This document shows, piece by piece, positions 34,861-47,300 of a stretch of DNA of 64,000 nt (positions within the stretch are counted from its first letter, which is position 1; each line of letters opens with the position of its first letter). Position numbers and translations under genes: made by a program. A model generated the notes under the pieces. The model was not told the DNA's origin and ran no database searches. It worked only from the letters and a program-made list of their open reading frames with translations. Source of the DNA: Phallus indusiatus (Eukaryota; Basidiomycota; Agaricomycetes; Phallales; Phallaceae); NCBI GenBank assembly GCA_027605045.1, contig JAQFWX010000089.1, positions 62,001 through 126,000 on the forward strand, read 5' to 3'.

Positions 34861-35290
34861 TCTATTTTTACCGCTATCTCTGTAGTAAAAAACCTTGTTC
34901 AAACTGTCAGTGACGGGATGGGAGATTTGAACACAACTAGTAAAAGATAGTTCGGGGAATGGAAGCCTTCGTAACTTGGTAAGAAGAGTATATATGGGGG
35001 TATCATTGAGGACAGTATGGTGGACAAACGCAAAATGGACTAAAGTCTAGCTGGACCATGGACGTTTGGTTAAAGATTTACATATAAACTTAGACGCCCG
35101 TCCCGCAGTCTTGTCCTTACTAGAGGTCACGCCGGTCACGATCCATAACGCGACATCTCTTCTTTCGAATTTGAAGCTAATCAATTACTTGCGATATTAT
35201 AAAGTTGAATTTTAAGCCCACAATTGAACTCAATTTGTAAAAAAAAAATAGATGGAACAGGCCCAGAACAGAAAAAGAACAAAAAATCCT
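34861..35290. other. Upstream region of the forkhead-like gene
   Basis: No gene seen. It holds the promoter of the minus-strand gene starting at 34860 and the 3' flank of the tRNA. Confidence 0.4.
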
Positions 35291-35374
35291 AGCCTCACGC
35301 GGGGGTCGAACCCGCAACCTTGAGATTGATGCTCAGTTAAGAGTCTCACGCTCTACCGATTGAGCTAGCAAGGC
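35291..35374 (-). tRNA. tRNA-Lys (CTT) with intron
   Basis: Minus-strand cloverleaf. The acceptor stem GCCTTGC pairs with GTGAGGC with two G-T pairs. The D arm is GCTCAATCGGTAGAGC. The anticodon stem TGAGA/TCTCA holds loop bases CT-CTT-A, then an intron of about 11 nt (actgagcatca) after the base 3' of the anticodon. The T arm has GCGGGTTCGACCCCCGC, including GGTTCGA, the B box. The A box is TAGCTCAATCGG. Without the intron it is 73 nt including the discriminator. Confidence 0.9.
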
Positions 35375-36746
35375 ACGCTCGTTCCAGCTCAGATGGATCA
35401 ATATCACAGGAATAATCCAATTGTGGACAGATTGAGAATAGGCTGAGAAATATCAGCTTTATCAGTACGCGGTAGCGATCAAGCTCAAGGACAAAACCCC
35501 GCCCTAACGACACCCGGAGGCAACGCATAGAATCCTTGTGGACAAAACCCATTGAATGGATTTCCGTTGATGTTCGGTTGACTGTTCTTCAAAACACTCG
35601 GATGCAGATTCTTCCGACAGCTCCACATTCAAAACTTTGTAATGATTTTAGAAACTGTAATTTATAATAGAAACCTAAAAGCCAGGAATGCGAGGGCTCA
35701 GCTTTTCGCGTGATCAAGGTGCTTCCATCTAATACTGATTTCCGTCTAGTTCAAGTTGATAATTGGATAGATCACTTCGTTTATAAAGCGCTACGCTGAA
35801 CAACGACTCCTACAGACCGGTGCCTCCTGTCTCGGGCGTTTTTTGTAAAACTTTGATTTAATCTATTATCCCCACAAACATCGATGTCAAAATTAGTACT
35901 GTCGAATGATCTCAAACAGAAGACCTCCGAGTCCGGTAAAACGCGGCTGTTAGGGTCCATTTTACGATTTAGGACTGGTAATTCATGGGAAAATTAACGT
36001 TCAATAACTCAAGGTCCTCGACGCCTCAGTGATCAACGAAATGCACACATTGAAAGGCGCGCCTTCTCGCTAGTTGTAACAAGTTGTTCGAGATCTTGGA
36101 AAGAGTCGAAGGCTGCCTCGTAAATCACGTTCTTTTGTCCTCCTCCCCAAACGCCGTATATACTATATACATAATGAAAAAGAACCAGCCGCAGCATGCT
36201 GTAAGTTGTATAAACTCTACTTCCTCATGGGCCATGTATTAGCACTCACGGTACTTTATCTGGCGCATCAAGCGCCTCTAGTGATACAGCACTGTGTGCC
36301 CTCGATATTGGGAATACCCAGCTCCACAGTTTAAAGAACAATACAGGCGTCTACTCCACAATTCTGTACTCAGAAAAAATTGGAAATAGGCGTCGACAGT
36401 TATGATCATGCCCGTGAACATTGAGCACAGAAAGTGTCTAATAGTTGGTATAAATTAATAATCACCGGCATAACAGTAATAATCCATGTATATTTCTTAT
36501 ATGAGTTCAGAAGATCAGACCTTAAGTAGCTTTTTGACAACTTGAATGGAAGAATATTTCGATTAGACGACATTGGGTATAGCATCATAAATATCTCTAC
36601 ACGCCCGTATTCCGCTCAAGCATGGACATCTACAAACCCTTACGGTGTTTTTGGATTTCCATTAGACATTGCATTACGCCTACCCTGAATAAAAAAAACA
36701 AAGACGAAAAACGAAAATATAGTAGGCGCGTAGATTTTCTGACAGC
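35375..36746. other. Intergenic, no gene seen
   Basis: About 1.4 kb without a recognisable gene. A minus frame at 35552-35346 overlaps the tRNA and is spurious. Confidence 0.4.
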
Positions 36747-36754
36747 ATATAAGC
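36747..36754 (+). promoter_or_regulatory. TATA box of the expansin-like gene
   Basis: ATATAAGC, about 90 nt upstream of the ATG at 36841. Confidence 0.5.
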
Positions 36755-36840
36755 AGGACGTTCTTCCCCAGAGTAACCTATCTTCAACATACACATCTTA
36801 CGTTTTACTTGAGCTTTACTCTACTTCTTTAATTTTAATA

Positions 36841-37396
36841 ATGTTTTCCTCCAAAGTCTTTTTCTCTCTGTTGGCACTAGCTTCCGTCGCGATTGCAGGT
36901 CCAGTCCCTCATACCCCACGCCAAGACATGTCGGGACAGTGAGTAGAAAGAAACCTCTTAATCTGAAGATCTCGTCTGATTTTCTCCAGCGCAACGTTCT
37001 ACTTCCAGAATGGCGTAGCAGGAGCTTGTGGACAGGTACACCCTGACAGTGACCACATCGTTGCTCTGCGTAAGACATTGACACTAGCAGCATCTAAGTC
37101 TCGAATTGGTTATTGATCCTTTTTCACATTCAGAGACGGCGAAGTATAACAATGGTGCCAATTGTGGACGAACAATTGCCATCACCGATACCAGTACTGG
37201 AAAAACGGTCAACGGCGTCGTAGCTGATGAATGTCCGACATGCACATCAGCTAACGATATTGATCTGTCCTCAAGTCTTTTCACAGAGTTCGCTTCTGAG
37301 GATACTGGTGTTATACCCGGTTTGTTCTACACGTGCAACTTGTTGAAATTTTTGAACTGATGCGGTTTTATGGCAGTGACTTGGCACTTTGTTTGA
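36841..37396 (+). CDS. Secreted expansin-like (double-psi beta-barrel) protein
   Basis: Four exons: 36841-36938, 36990-37069, 37134-37319 and 37377-37396 (384 nt, 127 aa), fully phase-consistent. A signal peptide (MFSSKVFFSLLALASVAIAG) leads into a RlpA-like double-psi beta-barrel: HATFYFQNGVAGACGQVHPD, ALQTAKYNNGANCGRTIAIT and NGVVADECPTCTSANDIDLS, ending DTGVIPVTWHFV. The four Cys pattern and VADECPTC are typical of small fungal expansin-like proteins (loosenin/barwin-related) that loosen polysaccharides without hydrolysis. There is no C-terminal carbohydrate-binding domain. Likely extracellular, cell-wall or substrate associated. Confidence 0.9.
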
Positions 37397-37578
37397 ATTT
37401 AGTTCAGCATTAATCTGCTGTGCTGAAACTTTGGTTATCTCTTAATATATGTATTTAATAGTGACGTCTAATATCACTCGTTCTTACGCAAATGCGACGT
37501 ACATAACCAAACTACTGAACGGTCAGTGTCTGAGTACTGAGTATCGTACGAACGCTCCCGCAAAAGCCCAAAAAATAT

Positions 37579-38341
37579 TTATTCGGTAACGTTGGTATAG
37601 GTACTCTTTTCCTTCTAAGAAGGTATCAGAAAAACGAGCACCTAAAACTAACGACAACACATACCGCCAAGGAATCTCTGGCAAACTCATCGATTTTCGC
37701 AGCAGCCTCTGCAGGAAGTAAATTGGTAACATCCAACACATTCATCTCGTGTTCGCATTGGAAGGCAAAAAGAGTGTTATTCCGTATGGTTTTCAAAGCC
37801 TCAATGTCTCTAAGTTTAGACACGCGAGTTGAAGAAGTCACCCTCCTGAGATTCTCTTCTTCCTCGCAAGCAAGGATGACTGATATGAAGGGGATTTTCT
37901 GAGAGACAGCTTGATCGAGATGCTGTCGGGCAATCGCTGGTCCAATGGGTGTATGGGTTCCGTGTGAGCCGGTAAAGATGTATGTTGTGTTTCGTCCGAC
38001 AGTAGAGATTGCATTCAGAACTTCTCGACGCTATTGCGATATTGTAACGTATCAACTTTAACTGACTGGGTGGTATGGAAGAAAATCACGGACCACTGCC
38101 TTGCGAAGATCCTCATATTCTGGAGACGCTCGTTCAAAAGCATTCAGGCATAATTCGATAACGAGATGGTTATGGATGATTTTTGAATCAGGTATCAACT
38201 TTCTAAATTCATTTGTTGATGGCTGAAGAACCGAAATGAGTAAAGATAGTCAACGTACTGTAACTCCTTTGCAATAGTCAGTTTTCCAACCCCAGGATAA
38301 CCGTTGATATAAATCCAAGGACGAGGATGCATTGAATCCAT
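37579..38341 (-). CDS. Small P-loop NTPase (AAA_33/kinase-like)
   Basis: Starts MDSMHPRPWIYINGYPGVGK at 38341, with the Walker A motif GYPGVGKLT close to the N-terminus as in fungal nucleotide-kinase-like NTPases. Exon 1 ends with a weak GTTGAC donor. Later exons read NEFRKLIPDSKIIHNHLVIE, LCLNAFERASPEYEDLRKAV, GRNTTYIFTGSHGTHTP, QKIPFISVILACEEEENLRR and DIEALKTIRNNTLFAF, ending LAKEKSTYTNVTE at 37579. About 215 aa. The LIPDSKIIHNHL block corresponds to the HNHL/IDP motif of the family. Substrate unknown; a small-molecule or nucleoside kinase role is an inference. Confidence 0.75.
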
Positions 38342-39359
38342 GTTCAAAGAGGCCTCCCGTTAGTCATAGCAGTAGTCGTGCCACGAGTGCTGATCAACCG
38401 GAAGAACGGCTTCAGAGCCAGAGTTGAACCTCTTGATTCGTTCACGCGGTGGACCGGCTGGCGGGCTGGAGTCTTTTTTTTTGAACTCTCTTAGAATGAG
38501 AAACTAAATATCGCCATTAGCATCGCGAAAGGAATACGATAATCACCTCGACTTTATAATGCTCGCCATCGTCGTGAGCCCAGAATGATGGTGGATGATA
38601 ACTCGTTGGATTGAGGTTGCACCGCGTGCGTGTGTGGGAAGAGAAGATCGGGCCGAAGTGAGTGCGCTTACTAAGCGGTATCACGCCAAGCTATCAGCCA
38701 ATATGACGTTGTGTGCTGCCCAGTGAGGTTGCTTGACATGAGAGCCAGACAGGCTGAGAGACTCACACCTACTCACACCTGCAGTTTGATTCTGTCGTCA
38801 GACTGATTCAGCTCAGTTGCGCGCAGCTCTCATAATATGTGATAAACTCCCGATTAGGCAAGCCGAAAATGGAAACAACAGACTCTATCTCAATGTGCAT
38901 CACTGCACCGAGCCGTAGCGTGTAATACGTATACAAAGCCACCTGTCGGAAGGACATAAGCAAGAATATCTGTATACATATGTACGAGACAGGCACATCA
39001 GACACCTTTTAATCGCACTGCAATTCTCCGGTGCCTCTTAGTTCAAGGGACGAAGATTTCCTAATGCACGTTCCATCGCACAGAAATCACAGGCGTTGCT
39101 TCCCTGATAGCCTTATGCGGTAACTTTACGCACAAGAATGAAATTTTCGATGGACGCAGTGCAAAGTAATATCACGTAGGTAATCCAGCCATGTGACTCG
39201 CAGACTATTCATTTAGCGGAACGAGCGCACGTTTGAATAATACCTCCCTGAACCAATTACATTTGCCCCTCAAGTCCCCACTGATCAGTTACCCAATTTG
39301 AATTTCGCTAAGCTGCCAGTGTTATGTGTGTTATGTATATGTAGTGGCATGGCGCTCGG
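38342..39359. other. Intergenic, no gene seen
   Basis: Holds the divergent promoters of the P-loop NTPase gene (-) and the sphingomyelinase-like gene (+). No coding evidence. Confidence 0.4.
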
Positions 39360-39369
39360 TATATATAAC
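39360..39369 (+). promoter_or_regulatory. TATA box of the sphingomyelinase-like gene
   Basis: tatatataac, about 90-97 nt before the chosen ATG at 39457. It argues against the more upstream in-frame ATG at 39298. Confidence 0.6.
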
Positions 39370-39456
39370 ACCACAAAAAATCTTGAGAATGTTTTAGCAA
39401 CGCGTCCGCGTCCCCTGTTGTTTGTGCAAGAACGGGTTATTGGTTGGGTTACTGGA

Positions 39457-42400
39457 ATGCTCAAGTTAGTTTTAAAGCAAAGCCTGTGGGCCAGCGCCGC
39501 TCTCGCATCCACAGCTGCATTAGGACCACATCCTCCTCCCCCTCCCCCCCCTCCTCCTCATTCTTCGACTCACACGTCCTCTGCAACCGGCTTACCACTC
39601 GGACCTTCTACCTTTGTAGCTCCAGGTCTATTCCCCACGTCCGCCTTCAAACACTACTACAACAATCCGACAGCCACGAGCGCTCAGCCCCAACCAGTCG
39701 TCACCGATCCCGTCTTGGTTAGTCTATCTTCTAAGCCTTACGTCGAAAAAAAAATTGATTTCTGAAACCATTTTAGCACCTTACCTTTCCGGAGTCTTTG
39801 ACTGACCCAAACCACATTCCTGGCAATGATACTACCGACCCCCATCTCTTCCCACCAAAAGCAAGTGCTACCCAGATCCTCGAATTGGCTTTCCAGCAGA
39901 TTGTCGGTATCAACAACAATCCTATCTTTGGTACGATTGAACGATATAAAATCCTTATGATGGCTGATAATCTGATTACCATCACTACACGACATTTTTC
40001 ACAGGAACTGACAGCTGCTCAAAGTGCCTGACATCCTTGGAAATCGGCAAGATGGTCGCTCTCGCCGAACCAACGATGATACCCCAGCTCGGCCTTATGC
40101 TGTGCGAACATTTTAACCTGGCCAGCAATTGCTTTACTACCTACGGGGCCACTAATGACGGACACATAATCGCCCAAGTATTGGCCAACACCGACATTAG
40201 TGGCTATGATGGCCAGGTACGCGAACTTTTGATTTATTCTATAAACCAGCGACATCATGAAGATGGCTAAATCATCATCTTATCAAGCTTTTCTGCCAAA
40301 ACTTCTTCTCTGCATGCGCCCTTCCCCCAACCCCCGCTCTCGATCTTTCCAAATTCTTCACCAAGCCCAAGCCGAATCCCTTGCCACCACCAAGGAAACC
40401 AAGTGGTAAACGTATGAAAGTCCTTCACATGAGTGACTTCCACGTCGATCCCCGTACGTACATACTACGCCCTTTAACCGAATGAATTAGGACAAAACAT
40501 GATGTGATGAAAACAGGTTATGCCACTAGCTCGGAAGCAAATTGCACGACCGGATTGTGTTGCCGCGCGAATAACAACAACGTGAATGTACCTCATGGCG
40601 AAGTTTCACTCGCAGCACCTCGTTACGGTTGGTTCACATGGTACGAGACACCATTTCAGCTCACCTTTCCAACAGCGAAATAAACTTCTCTCTCTCTCTC
40701 TCTTCATAGCGATACCCCTTGGTCCTTGGGTCTCGCAGCCTTGGAAGCTATCCCCGTGTTAACAGGCACTCAGGATACTGGTTTCGATTTTACTTTGTAT
40801 ACTGGTGATCTCGTCAGTCATGATTCTGAAGGGCAGCTGAGTCGGCGAGTATAACTTTAACAATCTCGAAAACTATCTATATTGAGTGCTTATTAAACAG
40901 GGCGTACATTGAATATGCTGAGGTATGTTCTTCCTTCCTCTCCACTAGAAATTCCTTCATGTGATTTACACTGGACGTTAGACTGCGCTTTATACTCTTT
41001 TCAAACAACAGCTCGGTTCCGGACCTGTGTACGCTGCTCTTGGAAATCACGACTCGTACAACCAGTACGTCTTCCGAATCTAATTTTATCTCTCTCTTCT
41101 GACGATTTTTTAGGGCCCAAGACGCTCCACACCTACTAGGTGGAGACCTTGCCACCCAGTTCAGCTGGTATATATTCTCACTTAATCTGTCTCTTTTTCT
41201 GTCCGCTAATCGAGCCGGCATTGTCAGGAATTATGATCACGTTGCCTCATTATGGGAATTGGAAGGCTGGCTTCCGGGTACAGTTGCTGAACAGGCTAAG
41301 GCTAATTACGCCGGTTACAGCGTCCAGAGGCAGGACGGCTTGAGGATTATCGCTTTGAACACCGACCTATGTAAGTCATTAGCTCAGGAGGTCATATACA
41401 GCATCGTCTTATATTATTTTTACTTTGGATCAGGGTACCGTGCAAACTATCTCGCGTACATCAACCTCAACACTTCGGATCCCTCTGGAATGTTGACGGC
41501 CCTAATCCAGGAGTTGGAAGATGCTGAAGAGGCCGGTGATGCTGGTAAGTATTTAATCTTCTCGATAGGTTTTTTATTGCTAAAACAAACCTACATCAGC
41601 CTACATTATTGGTCACGTATTAAGTGGATGGTAAATTCTCAGATTCAATCGCATACACATCTTGCTCAATACGAGCTTTTGAATAGGGACGGAACTAATC
41701 CTTTGGAAGCCCCAACTAATCTGTGTAAGTTGTAGACCCGGTCTTATCCTCATTCCCGATTAATTTGATGGCTAAATTTGATGCGAGAAGTCTATCAAAT
41801 GTAGGTTACTTTGATTAGGAAACTCCTAAAGTCTTGTTCTAACCTCCCTGTAGTGTCGATCGTTTCGCGCCTCACGTCATTAAGCTCATAGCCTTCGGAC
41901 ATACCCATGAAGATCAATTCTCCGTAGGCTGGCTCCGTTTGTTCATATGTCGTCAACAAACATTTATTTCTCCTTTCATTTGTTTGATTATTAGGTTTTC
42001 TACACCAACAACGGCACCGTTCAAAGCGCTGACACCGCAGTGGCAGTTTCTTGGGTATGTTACATAGTTTGAATTGGCGAGAAGGGAGGAATCCCCTGAC
42101 AATTTACTAGATCGCACCCAGTATAACTCCTCTTACCAACCTGAATTCCGGATTCCGTATGTATGAGATCGACTCAGGTGTAAGTAGTAATGCTACATTT
42201 TCCTCTCTTCCTTTCTGAGTTAAGTCTATTTTTCCCCTAGTCTTTCGATGTTTTGGATGCCTACACGTACGTCTTGTCGATGATAATAATATTAATGACC
42301 ACGCCGAAAGAGGAACTAACGTTTTCTTGAACTTTTGTTTCTGGTTTGTTTTTCAGCTGGGCAACCAATGTATCGACTTTCCCCTCACTTGATCACCAAA

Positions 42401-42768
42401 CACACAATGGCCCTACATTCAAACTCGAATACTCTACTCGTCAAGCGTATGGGTCACTCGTGCCCGGTTGGCCTGCAGAGGCCCCACTGAATGCTACATG
42501 GTGGCATCTCGTAACCCAAGGTACGTATCTACTCTTTCGTTTTCTTTTTTTTTTTTTGAAAAAAGGCTTAATGCTCGTTGTTCTTATAGGAATGGAAAAC
42601 AACCCCGAATTCGTTCAATTGTTCACAACATTCCAAGGAAAATCTTCAGTGCTGTCACCACCGTGCACGTCCTCTGATTGCGTCGCTGCCAAGATTTGCT
42701 ACATGCGTAGTGGATCCGCGAGTATTGCGAAGCAGAATTGCATAACTGGGTTTGGGTCTGTGCAATAG
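39457..42768 (+). CDS. Secreted acid sphingomyelinase-like phosphodiesterase
   Basis: Secreted metallophosphoesterase of the acid sphingomyelinase family, with about 16 exons. A signal peptide (MLKLVLKQSLWASAALASTA) is followed by a Pro run and a saposin-like Cys region (CLTSLEIGKMVALAEP, MLCEHFNLASNC, LFCQNFFSAC). The catalytic domain then shows the metal-binding blocks MKVLHMSDFHVDP (DxH), FTLYTGDLVSHD (GDxxxH), YAALGNHDSYN (GNHD), YIIGHVLSGW (GH) and IAFGHTHEDQF (GHTH). The C-terminal region is SLVPGWPAEAPLNATWWHLV and CTSSDCVAAKICYMRSGSAS. Every expected metal ligand block is present, so it is probably active on sphingomyelin-like or other phosphodiester lipids outside the cell or in the vacuole. 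The exact substrate is not determined. Confidence 0.9.
40688..40704. repeat. (CT)n run in an intron
   Basis: Seven or eight ct units lie before a CATAG acceptor in the sphingomyelinase-like gene. They act as that intron's polypyrimidine tract. Confidence 0.6.
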
Positions 42769-43992
42769 ATAGATATTAAATAACATAAATCGGTGTAAAA
42801 GATATGAAAATACATTTATTCAGTTACAGCTAAACTTTTTTCCGACGAGCCTTTTGTTTTTTTTTTAGATTTTGGATGGACAGGCGGAATGGAGTCGTAC
42901 GTAGAGGAAGCACATCCAGCCTTTGGGTTGTAATGACCTTTCGCTTATGAAACGAACCTCGTGACGATTTGCGATTGCAGCATGCGCTTTTAGAATAGGC
43001 CCGGTGTAATTATGTCTAGGCATTGCTTTTTATAAGCGATTTCACTTTCCGGGTGAGCAGAGATTATTGACTGTATACATGTCGATACAGTCGCTGCCGA
43101 GGCCCATCTCGAACGGATGAAAACACTTCGCAAAATGAAAGAGGGGTGAACCGAGTGAAATCTTTATCAAGACTCAAAGAGTGGTCATGGCGCGACGAGC
43201 GAAGATATCTGCGCTGCTATTATTGGTCCCTTCAAAAGAAATGGCACTGTTCTCTTTGTGGCTTTGGAAGTTTGGCTTACATATGTATGTACATATATTT
43301 ATGTACGAGCTGACTTCTGTTTTGCCACGTGGTTTGGATATCAAATAATGGTCGCGAGAACAAGGATGAACGGGACCGAAGAAGCACATGTTGTCTTGTA
43401 ACGTAGTAGTCTTGTCATTAAGAAAGAATTTGAGCTGTACAATGTGGAAATAAGCTAATCCGCAAAATCTAAATCGACACGCTTACCTTTTTTTATCGCT
43501 GGCAATGGAGCCCTCGTCCGGAGAAGATATGGATATACTTTTATGTGATATTTTTGATGGTGTGCTTTGACGATAGCATTTTATTTTATCATGCGTATCA
43601 GATGACCTTGAAAGATACACAATACTCCGAAGATAAACGAAGAGTGTTCAACGTGAAATAGCTAAATGAAATTGAGAAATAATGTATCCTTCAGATGAGC
43701 TCCATTTCCATTTTTCTTTCAAATAATCTTGGGAGAATGAAATTCGTGATGGACAGCGCGGAAAATACATATGGTGGGCCGGAAGAAGGGATTGGTATGT
43801 AATCTAAGCACGGGCCGGCGTATCGGCATGTCCTCATGACCGGTCCGGAACCGCCATAAACGGCTTGAACCATCCCGTTCCCCATTAAAGAGCAATTTAA
43901 TCAGGTCTGCACAATGTAACTGCCCTTGGCTTTCGATCTCGCTCTCTGTCTATCTACTCTTTAAACTCTGCGTTTTAACGTCAAATATCAGT
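42769..43992. other. Intergenic, no gene seen
   Basis: 1.2 kb with only short frames (for example 43885-43691 on -). The promoter of the aldolase gene lies at the right end. Confidence 0.4.
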
Positions 43993-45236
43993 ATGGCTTT
44001 GAACGGTCATTCTAACGGAACTGCACCAACACGCTCTCGTACCATCCAACCCGGAGTATACGCTCCAATTCCTGCTTTCTTCTACCCAGATAGCGAAGAA
44101 CTAGGTGGGTAAAAACATAACATTGTACGCCGACATCTAAACTGAATCATTGCCCCGCTTCGATAAAGATATACAATCCTTCCAAAATCACGTTGTCTTC
44201 GTTGCCAGCTCGGGTGTCGGACTCGTCATAAATGGGTCCATGGGGGAAGCACACCATTTAAGCCGTGAAGAACGTTCTCAGCTTGTGAAAGCTGCCCGGA
44301 TTGCACTCGATTCAGCACAGCCACCGCTTTCGGATGTACCTATTATCGCAGGGACGGGTACGGGAAGCACCAAGGAAACACTTGTTCTATGCAAGGATGC
44401 TGCTGATGCTGGCGCGGATGCGGTTATCGTTATCACTAGTGGATACTATGCGGGTGCCATAGACAAACTGGCCTTGAAGACGTATTTTACCGAAATAGCC
44501 GAAAAGTCACCTATTCCGGTCATGATTTACAACTGTGCGTCTGTTTCTTGGCTTGACTTCATTTTCACGTAAAGAACAAAGTTTGATCGGTACCGGGGGG
44601 ATTTGTATAGACCCGAATGCATCTGGTGGTTTGGATATGGATTCGGACCTTATCGAAGAACTAGCTCGAGACAATTTGAGCCTCTGCGGTGTCAAGTTGA
44701 CGTGCGGGAACGTTGGCAAACTCACGCGAATTTCCGCGGCGGTTTCGTCTCCTTCGTTCATCAAGGCATATCCGAGAAACGGAAATGACGCTCCATTCCT
44801 CGTTCTGGGGGGTTACATCGACTTTTTGGTTCCTTCGTTGTATGCCAATGCCCATGGTGCTATTACAGGCTTGGGAAATCTTGCTCCAGTAAGCAAAAAT
44901 CCCGCCGAAAGAATCAGATACAAAACGATTAATCTCACCTTGTCATCACAGAACGCAATTAGAAGACTATATGACCTTGCAGCGAAGTCGCAGTCAGATC
45001 CGTCTGTTCTCCTGGAAGCCCAAAGACTTCAGGGCATCATAGCCAAAGCAGACCGAACGATCTCACTTGCCAGCATCGCCGGTACCAAGTACCTCCTTCA
45101 ACGCACCCGGGGCTACGGTGGTGCACCTCGTCGTCCATTGTTACCAACCCCAGAAGCAGCAGGAGAAAGTTTGTTCGATCATCCGCACGTCAAGGCACTT
45201 TTTGAGGTTGAGAAAGCTGCCATTGCCAGTGCTTAA
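43993..45236 (+). CDS. DHDPS-family aldolase (4-hydroxy-2-oxoglutarate aldolase-like)
   Basis: Four exons: 43993-44104, 44169-44534, 44611-44888 and 44952-45236 (1041 nt, 346 aa), phase-consistent. Class-I lyase of the dihydrodipicolinate synthase/N-acetylneuraminate lyase superfamily. Visible blocks: PGVYAPIPAFF, the pyruvate-binding GSMGE (GxxGE), VPIIAGTGTGSTKETL and a spliced IYNYP with the catalytic Tyr. CGVKLTCGN carries the Schiff-base Lys, and GGYIDFLVPSLYANAHGAIT follows. Fungi make lysine by the aminoadipate route, so a DapA role is unlikely; a hydroxyoxoglutarate or sugar-acid aldolase is more plausible. The unspliced frame across 44889-44951 hides an intron. Confidence 0.88.
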
Positions 45237-45582
45237 ACTTGGGTTTCCTAAGTGCCCCGGGGTTCATATTTGTTATGTTCCGAATAATGTGTCCCATGTA
45301 CATAGATCATCTTGCCGCTTTGTTTATGTAGTATAGTGAGACATTATTGTCTCTGCTTCAAAGGCTGTATGTCGATTACTTTGTGCAATGTGCGCCTCGT
45401 GTTCAGCCAGTTAAGGTTCGGCATCGTCCGCGCTGACATTTTTCTTTTGTCACGTGCGCGTGACGCGGGACTTTTCAAGTTGCAACTCTCTTGTCGCTAG
45501 CTTTGTACCTACTCTTTGTTTCCTTGAGATAATACTTAACGTTATGATACGGTCGCGATGGCGTCTCCAATTGGCGTGATGC
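45237..45582. other. Intergenic, no recognised gene
   Basis: 3' flank of the aldolase gene; nothing recognised. Confidence 0.4.
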
Positions 45583-46009
45583 ATGCCGATTTATTCCGAC
45601 GGAAGCCATCTCTCTCCAAATCTCTGCACAACTTCATTTCGTCGCAAAAAACACATATCCTTACGAACACGTTATCTGATCTGTCTGATTGTTTCAAGCG
45701 ATGTTTGGCACGCGAACCAATTGTGCCAACAGGCTTCGGATGACTTCACCCGACGGTTCATGTCCTCTCACTCAATCACGAGCCTCCGCTGTGCACCACC
45801 GGACAACGCCGGTAGGTTTTTGCGATCATTCTACAAATACGACCGTTCAATGTTAGGAGAGCCGTTTGCCTAATTTTCGCCCTTCAAACAGGTGACCACA
45901 CTGGTGTTAGGGGTTTCTGTGAAGCATGTACCGTACGAGATCCGTTTTACCCAGTGAGTCTGTGTAAGGAACGCGTTCCTTTACGTTTACGCACTATTAT
46001 TTGAAGTTG
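45583..46009 (+). CDS. Possible small protein, two exons, uncertain
   Basis: The frame 45583-45811 (MPIYSDGSHLSPN...) ends at a GTAGG donor after PPDNAG. A CAG acceptor at 45891 brings in DHTGVRGFCEACTVRDPFYP and then a stop near 46009. A competing 61-codon frame starts at 45558 (MASPIGVMHADLFRRKPSLS). Neither has homology I recognise. Listed only because the splice extends the frame. Confidence 0.2.
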
Positions 46010-47232
46010 TATTGACGACAGAGACCCAGAAAGTCGTTACATAAATCCAGAGGAGAAACTCAGAAGAAAGACTTGCAAGAAAGGGCTTGCGTCGTGGAAT
46101 GATTTATGATTCCTCACGAGACCGGCTTCCAGAAAAAGCGCAGTTATAATGACCTCGATCATTTTGCGGCATGTCAAGAAAGATGGCCTCTGTTAGGACA
46201 ACAGGTCATATGGGAGTAAAAGGAACCAGCTGATGTTTGGAAAGAGCTAACGCTTCCTGTTGATATACGGTGAGAAGAACAAAATAAGTCTACGGATGCG
46301 CATATAACTATCGTGATCCCAAGCTCTTACTAGGTTAACAAGACATAGCCACAGGACCTTCGTCTCAACAAACAGTAAACAAGGGAATTCTTTGAACCAT
46401 GGACTTCTTCCAAATCAGGACGTATAAGAAAACAAAGCCGATCGCAGTGCCGACTATTATGTTGCGAACAACTATGATCGAGATCATCCATCGTTTGTGT
46501 CCATGCTTTGCTTGTTGATGACGTCAGTAACACTCGTCGTCGATTTGAGCATGGCGTTACCGAATCTTTCCCCGCTACTGCGTGCTGCAATGATAACGAC
46601 GCAATGATGATTATTTGTGATTCCCGCTACATCACGGAGTACACTAACATCAGGAATATTAGTATAATCACGAATCTCCTTCACATACCGAATACTCGCC
46701 TATGTATGGAGTTTCGTGAGGTTCGTTGTACCTGAAGCTTGAATTCAACTTCTGTGTCTTATTCCTTCATTTTGTTAGATATATACGACTTGGCAGAAAA
46801 GTCATTCCCAAAACCTTTTTTGTGATAATCACCGGGTCCATATGCTCAAATCGAAGAATCCTAGTCAAATGGGGATGATCACGAGATGATGCTCGCTGTA
46901 TTGACAAGAGACAAATTACGAAACTGCGAAAATTGGAACACTTGGGGACCGAGTACAGACGAGTATTTATCCTTTCGTTTTCGAAAGCATGAATGAGATC
47001 ATTTAAAGCAGGTTTTAACCCGTGAAACTTGACTACCTTCTAACGAGTATAAATATACGTTCATCGACTATCAGTTACTTTTACCTGGGAAAACTTCGCA
47101 CTTATTTATGTAAAAAAATCTCGGTGAATTAATAAACTACCCAAAGGGAACGAAATCATCACTAATGTCATGATTTTTCTAGGCATTGTGGCGGGCCCCT
47201 TGTAACCCGGCTACGTTCTGAACGAATTATGG
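46010..47232. other. Intergenic, no gene seen
   Basis: Only short frames are present; no domain and no exon chain. Confidence 0.4.
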
Positions 47233-47239
47233 TATAAAA
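47233..47239 (+). promoter_or_regulatory. TATA box of the secreted-protein gene
   Basis: TATAAAA, 62-68 nt upstream of the ATG at 47301. Confidence 0.6.
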
Positions 47240-47300
47240 CTTTATTTCTTGTTCATAATTTCTCTTCCTCGTAAACTCAAAGGCCCATCAGCGAACTGAT

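Noticed and set aside
35346..35552. 68-codon minus frame at the tRNA
   Set aside because: It overlaps the tRNA-Lys gene and is explained by it.
39298..39456. Upstream in-frame ATG extending the sphingomyelinase-like protein
   Set aside because: A TATA box at 39360-39369 lies inside it, and the ATG at 39457 begins a typical signal peptide.
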